Positions 7,984 to 13,450 of a stretch of 13,450 bases of DNA are shown in pieces. This stretch comes from Hungatella sp. UBA3048. GTDB taxonomy: Bacteria > Bacillota > Clostridia > Lachnospirales > Lachnospiraceae. The first letter of the stretch is position 1. Each line of letters starts with the position of its first letter. The translations under genes and the position numbers were made by a program. The stretch lies in assembly GCA_002367105.1 (NCBI GenBank), contig DFCS01000009.1, positions 1-13,450 of the forward strand. The letters are read 5' to 3'. The notes beneath the pieces are model-generated. The model saw only the letters and a program-made list of their open reading frames with translations. It did not search any database and was not told the DNA's origin.

Positions 7984-9086
7984 TATGCGTTATCTCCCTT
8001 CTGTGCTTTGCTTTTTCTCTTAAGCCTGGCTGGAATACTTCGGATAAGCCGGCCAAGCCCCTCCCAGGAAAATTCATTGCTGCCCATGATCCCGCGGCGG
8101 TAGAAGAGCACCACCATCATCAATAAAATAGAAAAGATGACCATACGGAAACCGGAACGGAACAGGGGGACTTCAAATCCTCCGATAACCAGCGGATTAT
8201 CAAAGAAACGAAGCCATTCCCTTCCTGCGGTGACCAGAAAGGCGCCGATGACGCTTCCCGTAATGCTTCCGATTCCTCCAAGGACTACGATTAACAGGAT
8301 ATCGTAGGTTAAGTTGATGGAAAAGGTCTTCGAATCAATGGAGCGCATGAATATGGCCAGAAGTCCTCCGCCTACGCCTGTGAAAAAGGAAGAGATGACA
8401 AAGGCCAGCTCCTTATAACGGAATAAGTTAAGCCCCATGGCCTGCGCAGCCACTTCATCTTCACGGAGGGCCTTAAAAGCGCGTCCGTAAGAGGAATTAA
8501 TGATAAGGACCATTAAAAGGATACAAAGGGCCGGGAGTCCAAAAGCTGTAAAAAGGTTAGGAAATCCGGGAATGCTTTTTAATCCGTAGGAACCGTTGGT
8601 GATCTTGTCTAGCTGGGGAGCCGCAATGACTGCCCGGATGATCTCGGAAAAGCCCAGGGTTGCAATAGCCAGATAATCACTTTTTAACCGGAGAACAGGA
8701 ATGCCGATAAGGGCGGCCATGGCTGCGGCAAGGAGCCCTGCGATAATTAAGGCCAGCCAATAAGGACAGTGTAAGTTTGCGATAGCAGGAGAGATGCCGT
8801 TTACATAGTAAACGCTTGCCCTGCTATCAACCGGTATGGTAAGGATGGCTACGGTATAGGCTCCGATCGCCATAAAACCGGCCTGGCCTAAGGAGAATAA
8901 TCCCGTAAAGCCGGTAAGTAAGTTCATGGAAACGGCAACCACTGCATAGATGGCACTTCGCTCCAGGATGGAGATCTGATAGCTGTACTGGGCGCTGTTA
9001 GCCTGTAAAAAAGCCAGCAGGCCGATGATGACTAAAAGAGCGGCCAGAGTATAAAGCTTGTTTTTGGAAACTGCATTTTTCTTCAT
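7983..9086 (-). CDS. livM: Branched-chain amino acid ABC transporter permease LivM
   Basis: Integral membrane permease that pairs with LivH to form the substrate channel. The product is 367 residues with roughly nine to ten hydrophobic segments. It shows family stretches such as NLLTGFTGLFSLGQAGF, the EAA-type ATPase-contact loop GRAFKALREDEVAAQAMGLN (about 201-220) and VLGGIGSITGSVIGAF near the C-terminus, and a basic cytoplasmic tail. I prefer the ATG at 9086: GAGGTG at 9093-9098 sits 6 nt upstream and overlaps the livH stop. The frame is open to a GTG at 9095, but that GTG is part of this ribosome binding site and has no site of its own. The stop overlaps the livG start by one base. Confidence 0.95.
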   Translation of the reverse strand: MKKNAVSKNKLYTLAALLVIIGLLAFLQANSAQYSYQISILERSAIYAVVAVSMNLLTGFTGLFSLGQAGFMAIGAYTVAILTIPVDSRASVYYVNGISPAIANLHCPYWLALIIAGLLAAAMAALIGIPVLRLKSDYLAIATLGFSEIIRAVIAAPQLDKITNGSYGLKSIPGFPNLFTAFGLPALCILLMVLIINSSYGRAFKALREDEVAAQAMGLNLFRYKELAFVISSFFTGVGGGLLAIFMRSIDSKTFSINLTYDILLIVVLGGIGSITGSVIGAFLVTAGREWLRFFDNPLVIGGFEVPLFRSGFRMVIFSILLMMVVLFYRRGIMGSNEFSWEGLGRLIRSIPARLKRKSKAQKGDNA

Positions 9087-9096
9087 AGGGGGCACC

Positions 9097-9978
9097 TCAC
9101 ACTTTATCGGTCGTCTTCTCGCCGAACAGACCAGTAGGCTTGATCAGGAGAATGATGATTAGCAGAACAAAGGTAAATGCGTCGCTGAAGGTGGAATATC
9201 CCATAGCTACCAGGGCGGTTTCGCCAAGGCCAAGGATAAAGCCTCCGATCACGGCGCCTGGAATGCTGCCGATACCGCCGAATACTGCGGCAACAAAGCA
9301 TTTTAGACCAGGCAGGGAGCCGGAGAACGGGAATACGGTCATTCGGTCCGTAAAATAAAGCACGGAGCCGGCAGCGGCTAAAAGGGAGCCAATGGCAAAG
9401 GTAAAGGTTATAATGCGGTTGATCTTGATTCCCATAAGGGCGGCAGTATCATAATCCTTTGCAACCGCGCGCATGGCCATGCCGATTTTTGTCTTATTGA
9501 TCAGGGTGATAAGCCCATAAACAATGATCAGGGTCAGGACCGGTGTTAAGAATGTTACAAAGGAGGCGGAAAGACCGCCGATCTGGTAGATCTTCTTTAG
9601 AAACGGAATTTCCGGATATCCCTTTGGCAGGGCTGTGAACAGATAGGTTGCCAGATTCTGCAAAAGGTAGGAGACACCGATAGCAGAAATCATGACGGAC
9701 ATTCTGGGTGCGGTACGTAAGGGGCGGTAAGCCACCCGTTCGATGGATACGCCTAATAATACGGTGACCAGTAAAACCACTGGAATGGAAATGTACCATG
9801 GAAAACTTGCCATGGCAAATATCATAAAATAACCGGCCATCATAAAGATATCGCCGTGGGCGAAGTTGATGAGCCGCAGGATGCCGTAAACCAGGGTATA
9901 TCCAATGGCAATCAGCGCATAAGCGCCGCCCAGGGAAATACCGGTCAGGCACTGCTGTAAAAAGGTTGTAAGACTCAT
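9097..9978 (-). CDS. livH: Branched-chain amino acid ABC transporter permease LivH
   Basis: Integral membrane permease, partner of LivM. The 293-residue product has about eight hydrophobic segments and begins with the family stretch GISLGGAYALIAIGYTLVYG (13-32) followed by RLINFAHGDIFMMAGY. The EAA-type loop is GMAMRAVAKDYDTAALMGIK (166-185), and a glycine-rich AAVFGGIGSIPGAVIGG block lies near the C-terminus, ending PTGLFGE. The ATG at 9978 has AGGAGG about 11 nt upstream (9990-9995). It starts a tightly packed livHMGF block whose junctions are +10 bp, -1 bp and -14 bp, but is separated from livK by 171 nt that include a hairpin. Confidence 0.96.
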   Translation of the reverse strand: MSLTTFLQQCLTGISLGGAYALIAIGYTLVYGILRLINFAHGDIFMMAGYFMIFAMASFPWYISIPVVLLVTVLLGVSIERVAYRPLRTAPRMSVMISAIGVSYLLQNLATYLFTALPKGYPEIPFLKKIYQIGGLSASFVTFLTPVLTLIIVYGLITLINKTKIGMAMRAVAKDYDTAALMGIKINRIITFTFAIGSLLAAAGSVLYFTDRMTVFPFSGSLPGLKCFVAAVFGGIGSIPGAVIGGFILGLGETALVAMGYSTFSDAFTFVLLIIILLIKPTGLFGEKTTDKV

Positions 9979-10084
9979 GTGGCGAAATGCCTCCTATCTG
10001 TTGAGTATGTAATGAATCACGCGGAATGAACAGAATAAAACTTCAGATATTTATATTCGGTTCATTGTTCGCGTAAAATGGAAC

Positions 10085-10112
10085 GAGTGGGGAAGGAAAT
10101 ACGTCCCCACTC
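10085..10112 (-). terminator. Intergenic hairpin between livK and livH (possible attenuator)
   Basis: A perfect 9-bp inverted repeat (GAGTGGGGA at 10085-10093, TCCCCACTC at 10104-10112) encloses a 10-nt loop. In the direction of livK transcription the stem is followed by GTTCCATTTT, a short U run only. It may be a partial terminator, or a stem that protects the 3' end of a livK-only mRNA, so that the binding protein is made in excess of LivHMGF. This is an inference from position and structure. Confidence 0.5.
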
Positions 10113-10149
10113 ATCTGGTAATGACTGCATTGTCACGGTATCTTAGTTA

Positions 10150-11328
10150 TTATTTTACCGTAGTAGTCGTTAAGAATTTAAATTTGCCGTTTTCAATGGT
10201 CTTTATGAACGCCATGTCTTTCTTTGCATCTCCATTTTCATCAAAGGATATGCTTCCGGTAACGCCGTCAATGGATACGCCCTTTAATGCATCACGGATG
10301 GCGGTGCCGTCTGTGGAACCAGCAGTTTCAATGGCCTTTAATGCACAGAGGTAAGAATCATAGCCAAGTGCAGATACAGCCGGGATGATTTCGTCCTGCT
10401 TATTTTCCTTTAAGTAAGCCTTAAAGCCTGAGATAAAAGCAGCAGCTTCCTCGTTGGCCGGTTCTGCTTCGTCAAAGAAGGTAGAAAGGACAACGCCTTC
10501 TGCGGAACTACCTGCGTTTTCGATGATGGTGGAGTTCTCCCAGGTATCACCGGCAGCGATGGTAGCTGTAATTCCAAGTTCACGGGCCTGCTTGATGATA
10601 AGGGGAGCCGTAGTAATGGAGGATGGTGCAAAGATGATGTCAGGATTCTGGGCCTTGATGTTTGTAAGGATCGCCTTAAAGTCAGTCTGATTGGTCTGGA
10701 ACTGTTCTTCGCTGACAATTTTTCCGCCTAAGCCTGTGAATGCTGTTTTGAAGAAGGAACCAAGGCCGGAGGAATAATCATCTCCTAACTGGGTGATGAC
10801 GGCAGCCGTCTTTGCCCCGTTGTCATTGGCATAGTTGGCCATAACCGTACCCTGGAACGGATCCAGGAAGCATACCCGGAAATAGAAATCATTCCCCTGG
10901 GTCACCTGAGGGTTGGTACAGGAGGCGCCTATGGCAGGAATTTTAGCATCTGCAAATATCTGTCCTGCTGCAATGGAAACACCGGAACCATAGCTTCCCA
11001 GCACAACGGAAACCTTTTCGCTCACAAGCTTCTGTGCAGCGTTGACTGCTTCCGTTTTATCGGATTTGTTATCCACTTCCACCAGTTCCACCTTATACTC
11101 CTCTCCTCCGATTTTAACCGTTGGATGGGTCTGTCTTGCGTAGCGCATTCCCAGGACTTCCTGTAACCCGCCCCCTCCGTTTTCTCCGGTGGTAGGCTCG
11201 AACACGCCGATCTTAACGACCTTTTCGCCTCCGGAGGCAGAAGATGAGGAACCAGTGCTGCAGCCTGCGACCATGCTGGCGCTCAAACATGCTGCAAGAG
11301 TGATTGCAAATACTTTTTTCAATTTCAT
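10150..11328 (-). CDS. livK: Branched-chain amino acid ABC transporter substrate-binding lipoprotein
   Basis: Extracellular, lipid-anchored solute-binding protein that delivers leucine/isoleucine/valine-type amino acids to LivHM. The 392-residue product has a lipoprotein signal: basic MKLKK, a hydrophobic core and lipobox VAGC with Cys23, then a Ser-rich linker. The mature part matches the type I periplasmic-binding fold of the Leu/Ile/Val family, with VKIGVFEPTTG near the start, VVLGSYGSGVSIAAGQIF, KIPAIGASCTNPQVT, and FRVCFLDPFQGTVMANY in the hinge/ligand region. The ATG at 11328 has AAGGAGG at 11338-11344, 9 nt upstream. It is the first gene of the operon and has its own strong promoter. 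The exact ligand is inferred from operon context; related proteins can bind other amino acids or amides. Confidence 0.94.
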   Translation of the reverse strand: MKLKKVFAITLAACLSASMVAGCSTGSSSSASGGEKVVKIGVFEPTTGENGGGGLQEVLGMRYARQTHPTVKIGGEEYKVELVEVDNKSDKTEAVNAAQKLVSEKVSVVLGSYGSGVSIAAGQIFADAKIPAIGASCTNPQVTQGNDFYFRVCFLDPFQGTVMANYANDNGAKTAAVITQLGDDYSSGLGSFFKTAFTGLGGKIVSEEQFQTNQTDFKAILTNIKAQNPDIIFAPSSITTAPLIIKQARELGITATIAAGDTWENSTIIENAGSSAEGVVLSTFFDEAEPANEEAAAFISGFKAYLKENKQDEIIPAVSALGYDSYLCALKAIETAGSTDGTAIRDALKGVSIDGVTGSISFDENGDAKKDMAFIKTIENGKFKFLTTTTVK

Positions 11329-11347
11329 AAATGATATCCTCCTTTAT

Positions 11348-11389
11348 GTGTATCTCATACAAACACAACTGTCTCTCGTGCAGATACAC
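11348..11389 (-). promoter_or_regulatory. Stem-loop in the livK 5' leader next to the ribosome binding site
   Basis: A perfect 8-bp inverted repeat (GTGTATCT at 11348-11355, AGATACAC at 11382-11389) encloses a 26-nt loop that can itself form a small GCAC/GTGT stem. In the livK transcript it would begin about 5 nt from the predicted 5' end and finish 3 nt before the AAGGAGG site. It could stabilise the mRNA, tune ribosome access or be an operator. It lacks the features of a T-box leader, and I recognise no riboswitch class. Confidence 0.5.
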
Positions 11390-11399
11390 GTTGCATTAT

Positions 11400-11428
11400 A
11401 TTATATACAGAAGATTGAAAAAGTGCAA
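11400..11428 (-). promoter_or_regulatory. Vegetative (SigA-type) promoter of the liv operon
   Basis: On the minus strand TTGCAC (11423-11428) and a perfect TATAAT (11400-11405) are separated by exactly 17 bp. The predicted start is near 11393-11394, giving a leader of about 65 nt before livK. The region just upstream of the -35 is very A/T-rich, with A runs and a T11 tract at 11465-11475, resembling an UP element. No competing match of this quality is seen in the gap. Confidence 0.85.
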
Positions 11429-11480
11429 GAAAAAAATGAAAGAAAATTATAATTTAAAGAAAAATTTTTTTTTTTGAATA

Positions 11481-11519
11481 AAACAAAGAGTCCGGACCCT
11501 TTATTAAGAGCCCGAACTC
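11481..11519 (-). terminator. Intrinsic terminator of pyrG
   Basis: Arms at 11488-11497 and 11510-11519 form a 10-bp stem in the minus-strand RNA, including two G-U wobbles. In the plus-strand RNA those pairs would be mismatches, which sets the polarity. A 12-nt loop lies between the arms, and a U-rich tail (CTTTGTTTTATTC) follows. It starts 26 nt after the pyrG stop codon and separates pyrG from the livK promoter. Confidence 0.88.
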
Positions 11520-11544
11520 CCTATTATATGTTATAATCAAATCG

Positions 11545-13149
11545 TTACCGGTTTTTAATGGCTGCGCCTATGAAATCACGAAACAGCGGATGAGGTCTGT
11601 TAGGCCTTGATTTAAACTCCGGATGTGCCTGTGTGGCGATGAACCAGGGATGAGATGGAATTTCTACCATTTCCACAATACGTCCATCCGGTGAGATACC
11701 GGAAAGCTTCATCCCAGCATTTACCAGATCATCACGGTAATCATTATTTACCTCATAGCGGTGTCTGTGGCGTTCATGGATCAGCTCCTCCCCATATATT
11801 TCATAAGCCTTGGAAGATTTGTCCAGCACACAGGGATAGGAGCCAAGTCTCAGTGTACCTCCGATGTCCTCGATGCCGTTCTGGTCCGGCATTAAGTGGA
11901 TGACCGGATGGGTGGTTTCTTCATCAAGCTCTGAGGAATGTGCGTCGCTAAAGCCTGCTACGTGGCGTGCAAGCTCCACGATAGCCATCTGCATGCCAAG
12001 ACATAGGCCGAGGAATGGGATTTTGTTTTCCCGGGCATAACGGATGGATGAGATCTTTCCTTCAATGCCGCGGCTTCCAAAACCGCCGGGGACCAGAATC
12101 CCGTCCACATCACTGAAAAAGCTGGCCGCATTTTCATCGGTAACAAGTTCTGAATCGATCCATTTAATATGAACCTTGGTCCGGTGGAAGACACCTCCGT
12201 GTTTTAATGCTTCCACTACGGAAATATAGGCATCATGAAGCTGGATGTACTTACCCACCAGTGCGACCGTCACTTCCTTTTCCGGATGCTTCCAGTTTTC
12301 GATCATTAAGGTCCACTCCGCTAAGTCTGGTTTGGGGCAGGGAAGGTTTAAGCTTTCACATGCGACTTCAGCTAAATGCTCTTCCTCCATGGCAAGAGGA
12401 AGCTCATACAAAACTTCCACATCAAGGTTTTGAAGTACATGGGTTTTGGGAACGTTACAGAATTGTGCGATTTTGCTTCGGATTCCGTCATCAAGGGGCA
12501 GTTCGGAACGGCATACAATGATGTCGGGTTGGATCCCCATTCCCTGTAAGTCTTTTACACTGGACTGGGTGGGTTTGGTTTTCAGTTCGCCGGAAACCTT
12601 TAGATATGGAACCAAGGTCACGTGGATGAGAATGACGTTCTCGTGGCCTGCTTCACGTTGGAATTGACGGATCGCTTCAAGGAATGGCTGGCTTTCGATG
12701 TCGCCTACCGTTCCGCCTACTTCTATAATGGCGATCTCTGTTTCAGAGGAGTTGCTGTTGCTGCAGTGAAAACGGCTTTTGATTTCGTCAGTAATGTGAG
12801 GGATAACCTGTACGGTGCCTCCCCCGAAGTCCCCGCGCCGTTCACGGGTCAGTACGGTCCAATAGACCTTACCAGTAGTAACGTTGGAATTTTGAGTCAG
12901 ATTTTCGTCGATAAATCGTTCGTAATGGCCAAGGTCAAGATCTGTTTCAGCACCGTCCTCGGTGACGAAAACCTCACCATGCTGCACTGGATTCATGGTG
13001 CCTGGATCAATGTTGATGTACGGATCAAATTTCTGCATGGTGACCTTATAGCCTCTGGCCTTAAGCAGTCGTCCAAGAGATGCTGCGGTAATACCTTTGC
13101 CAAGCCCGGATACAACTCCTCCGGTGACAAATACGTATTTCACTGACAT
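11545..13149 (-). CDS. pyrG: CTP synthase (glutamine hydrolysing)
   Basis: PyrG aminates UTP to CTP using ATP and glutamine, the last step of pyrimidine nucleotide synthesis. The 534-residue product is full length. The N-terminal amidoligase domain (about 1-266) has the P-loop-like GGVVSGLGKG (10-19), KFDPYINIDPGTMNP (40-54) and EVGGTVGDIESQPFLEA (143-159). The class I glutamine amidotransferase domain (about 295-530) has the oxyanion region PGGFGSRG (354-361), nucleophile Cys383 in GLCLGMQ, and His509/Glu511 in HPEF. The ATG at 13149 has AAGGAGG at 13160-13166, 10 nt upstream. It is monocistronic by layout: own promoter upstream, own terminator downstream. No truncation or odd residue is seen. 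Confidence 0.98.
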   Translation of the reverse strand: MSVKYVFVTGGVVSGLGKGITAASLGRLLKARGYKVTMQKFDPYINIDPGTMNPVQHGEVFVTEDGAETDLDLGHYERFIDENLTQNSNVTTGKVYWTVLTRERRGDFGGGTVQVIPHITDEIKSRFHCSNSNSSETEIAIIEVGGTVGDIESQPFLEAIRQFQREAGHENVILIHVTLVPYLKVSGELKTKPTQSSVKDLQGMGIQPDIIVCRSELPLDDGIRSKIAQFCNVPKTHVLQNLDVEVLYELPLAMEEEHLAEVACESLNLPCPKPDLAEWTLMIENWKHPEKEVTVALVGKYIQLHDAYISVVEALKHGGVFHRTKVHIKWIDSELVTDENAASFFSDVDGILVPGGFGSRGIEGKISSIRYARENKIPFLGLCLGMQMAIVELARHVAGFSDAHSSELDEETTHPVIHLMPDQNGIEDIGGTLRLGSYPCVLDKSSKAYEIYGEELIHERHRHRYEVNNDYRDDLVNAGMKLSGISPDGRIVEMVEIPSHPWFIATQAHPEFKSRPNRPHPLFRDFIGAAIKNR

Positions 13150-13199
13150 AACAGTGTAACCTCCTTTTGTAATGGTATGGGAATATTTTTAAAAAAGAA

Positions 13200-13228
13200 A
13201 TTATACAGCTATTCTTTGAAAAAATCCA
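13200..13228 (-). promoter_or_regulatory. Probable pyrG promoter
   Basis: On the minus strand a perfect TATAAT (13200-13205) lies 17 bp from a weak -35, TGGATT (13223-13228). The following bases are T-rich, then A-rich, and reach the ribosome binding site within about 35-40 nt, so the leader is short and has no obvious hairpin. The -10 is convincing; the -35 matches the consensus at only three of six positions. Confidence 0.55.
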
Positions 13229-13353
13229 GTGTTCTATGAAAAAACTAAGAATATAAAGTATAAAATATTGTCTGAAAGCATTCTTTTGGTAAAAAATCAT
13301 GGCTGTTAAATAAAACCAGCCCAGGTGTTTATAAGGATTTAATAATTCTTTTC

Positions 13354-13382
13354 TTGATTTATGGGGAAACTGACACTATAAT
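13354..13382 (+). promoter_or_regulatory. Divergent SigA-type promoter for the gene leaving the right edge
   Basis: TTGATT (13354-13359) and a perfect TATAAT (13377-13382) are 17 bp apart on the plus strand, and a purine-rich start region (GATAGAGG) follows. It would give a leader of about 45 nt before the ATG at 13434. It points away from pyrG; the two promoters share the 284-bp gap between pyrG and that ATG (13150-13433). Confidence 0.75.
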
Positions 13383-13433
13383 GATAGAGGTATAAAATGG
13401 GTAGAAACTATCCGGATTGGAGAATTCACACAG

Positions 13434-13450
13434 ATGGATAACAAGAATCA
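13434..13450 (+). CDS. Start of an unidentified divergent gene (3' part outside window)
   Basis: An ATG at 13434 with GGAGA at 13419-13423 (10 nt upstream) and the strong promoter at 13354-13382 begins a reading frame MDNKN that runs off the window. Five full codons are not enough to name a product. The charged, Asn-rich beginning would fit many cytoplasmic or membrane proteins, including FtsH-type proteases, but that is only a guess. The call that a gene starts here rests on the promoter and ribosome binding site. Confidence 0.55.

Noticed and set aside
10135..10161. ACGGTA/TACCGT repeat around the livK stop codon as the operon terminator
   Set aside because: It has a 6-bp stem with a 15-nt loop and no U tract; the 9-bp stem at 10085-10112 is the better candidate structure.
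11189..11452. 87-codon + strand frame covering the livK start and upstream gap
   Set aside because: It is antisense to the LivK signal peptide region and runs through the livK promoter; its composition outside livK is low-complexity and no start signals are visible.
11461..11475. A/T homopolymer run (T11) as a terminator or repeat element
   Set aside because: It is not preceded by a stem in the + direction, and the pyrG terminator already ends in its own U-rich tail before it. It is better seen as A/T-rich upstream promoter DNA.
12622..13146. 174-codon open frame on + antisense to pyrG, plus other long antisense frames (for example 265-711, 5677-6114, 9494-9952)
   Set aside because: They lie wholly inside confidently identified genes on the other strand or frame, have no ribosome binding site or recognisable domain, and read as shadows of codon bias.
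13301..13321. GGCTG/CAGCC inverted repeat, with T6 nearby on the minus strand, as a terminator
   Set aside because: The stem is only 5 bp, the T run is offset by 4 nt, and it lies between divergent promoters where no upstream minus-strand gene is visible in the window.
1..13450. A hidden novel system (defence island, biosynthetic cluster, mobile element, CRISPR, toxin-antitoxin)
   Set aside because: Every substantial open region is filled by an intact gene of a known housekeeping or transport family. No direct repeats, integrase, transposase or unexplained gene of useful length was found; only the truncated gene at 13434 remains unidentified.

Overview
The window looks like ordinary chromosome from a Gram-positive anaerobe of the class Clostridia, probably Lachnospiraceae (Lacrimispora / Clostridium saccharolyticum-like). 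That placement is an inference from the style of the proteins, the strong purine-rich ribosome binding sites (AAGGAGG type), moderate GC content and the gene order; no rRNA or marker search was possible.

Left part, + strand (1-6339): the distal end of the conserved nusA-infB type translation operon. It holds infB (5' end outside the window), rbfA, an nrnA-type DHH phosphoesterase, truB and ribF. These are followed 15 bp later by a secreted SH3b-NlpC/P60 cell-wall hydrolase gene that appears to be co-transcribed. A strong bidirectional hairpin terminator (6357-6421) ends this operon and the operon facing it.

Middle part, - strand (11450 down to 6420): a complete branched-chain amino acid ABC importer operon in the order livK-livH-livM-livG-livF. 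It has a near-consensus promoter (TTGCAC-17-TATAAT) and a stable-looking stem in the 5' leader. A second hairpin lies between livK and livHMGF, which could set the binding protein above the membrane components. LivK captures the amino acid outside the cell, LivH and LivM form the channel, and LivG and LivF are the ATPases.

Right part: pyrG (CTP synthase, - strand, 11545-13149) with its own promoter and an intrinsic terminator separating it from livK. A divergent promoter and the first codons of a + strand gene lie at the right edge (13434 onward).

All genes belong to well-known families and appear intact. I see no transposase, phage gene, CRISPR array, toxin-antitoxin pair, tRNA or rRNA, and nothing that supports a new defence or biosynthetic system. 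The more interesting signals are regulatory or architectural: the livK leader stem and nearby CodY-like boxes, the livK/livH intergenic hairpin, the 38-bp truB/ribF overlap, the absence of the classical pyrG GGGC leader, and a mini-ORF overlapping the divergent start at the right edge.
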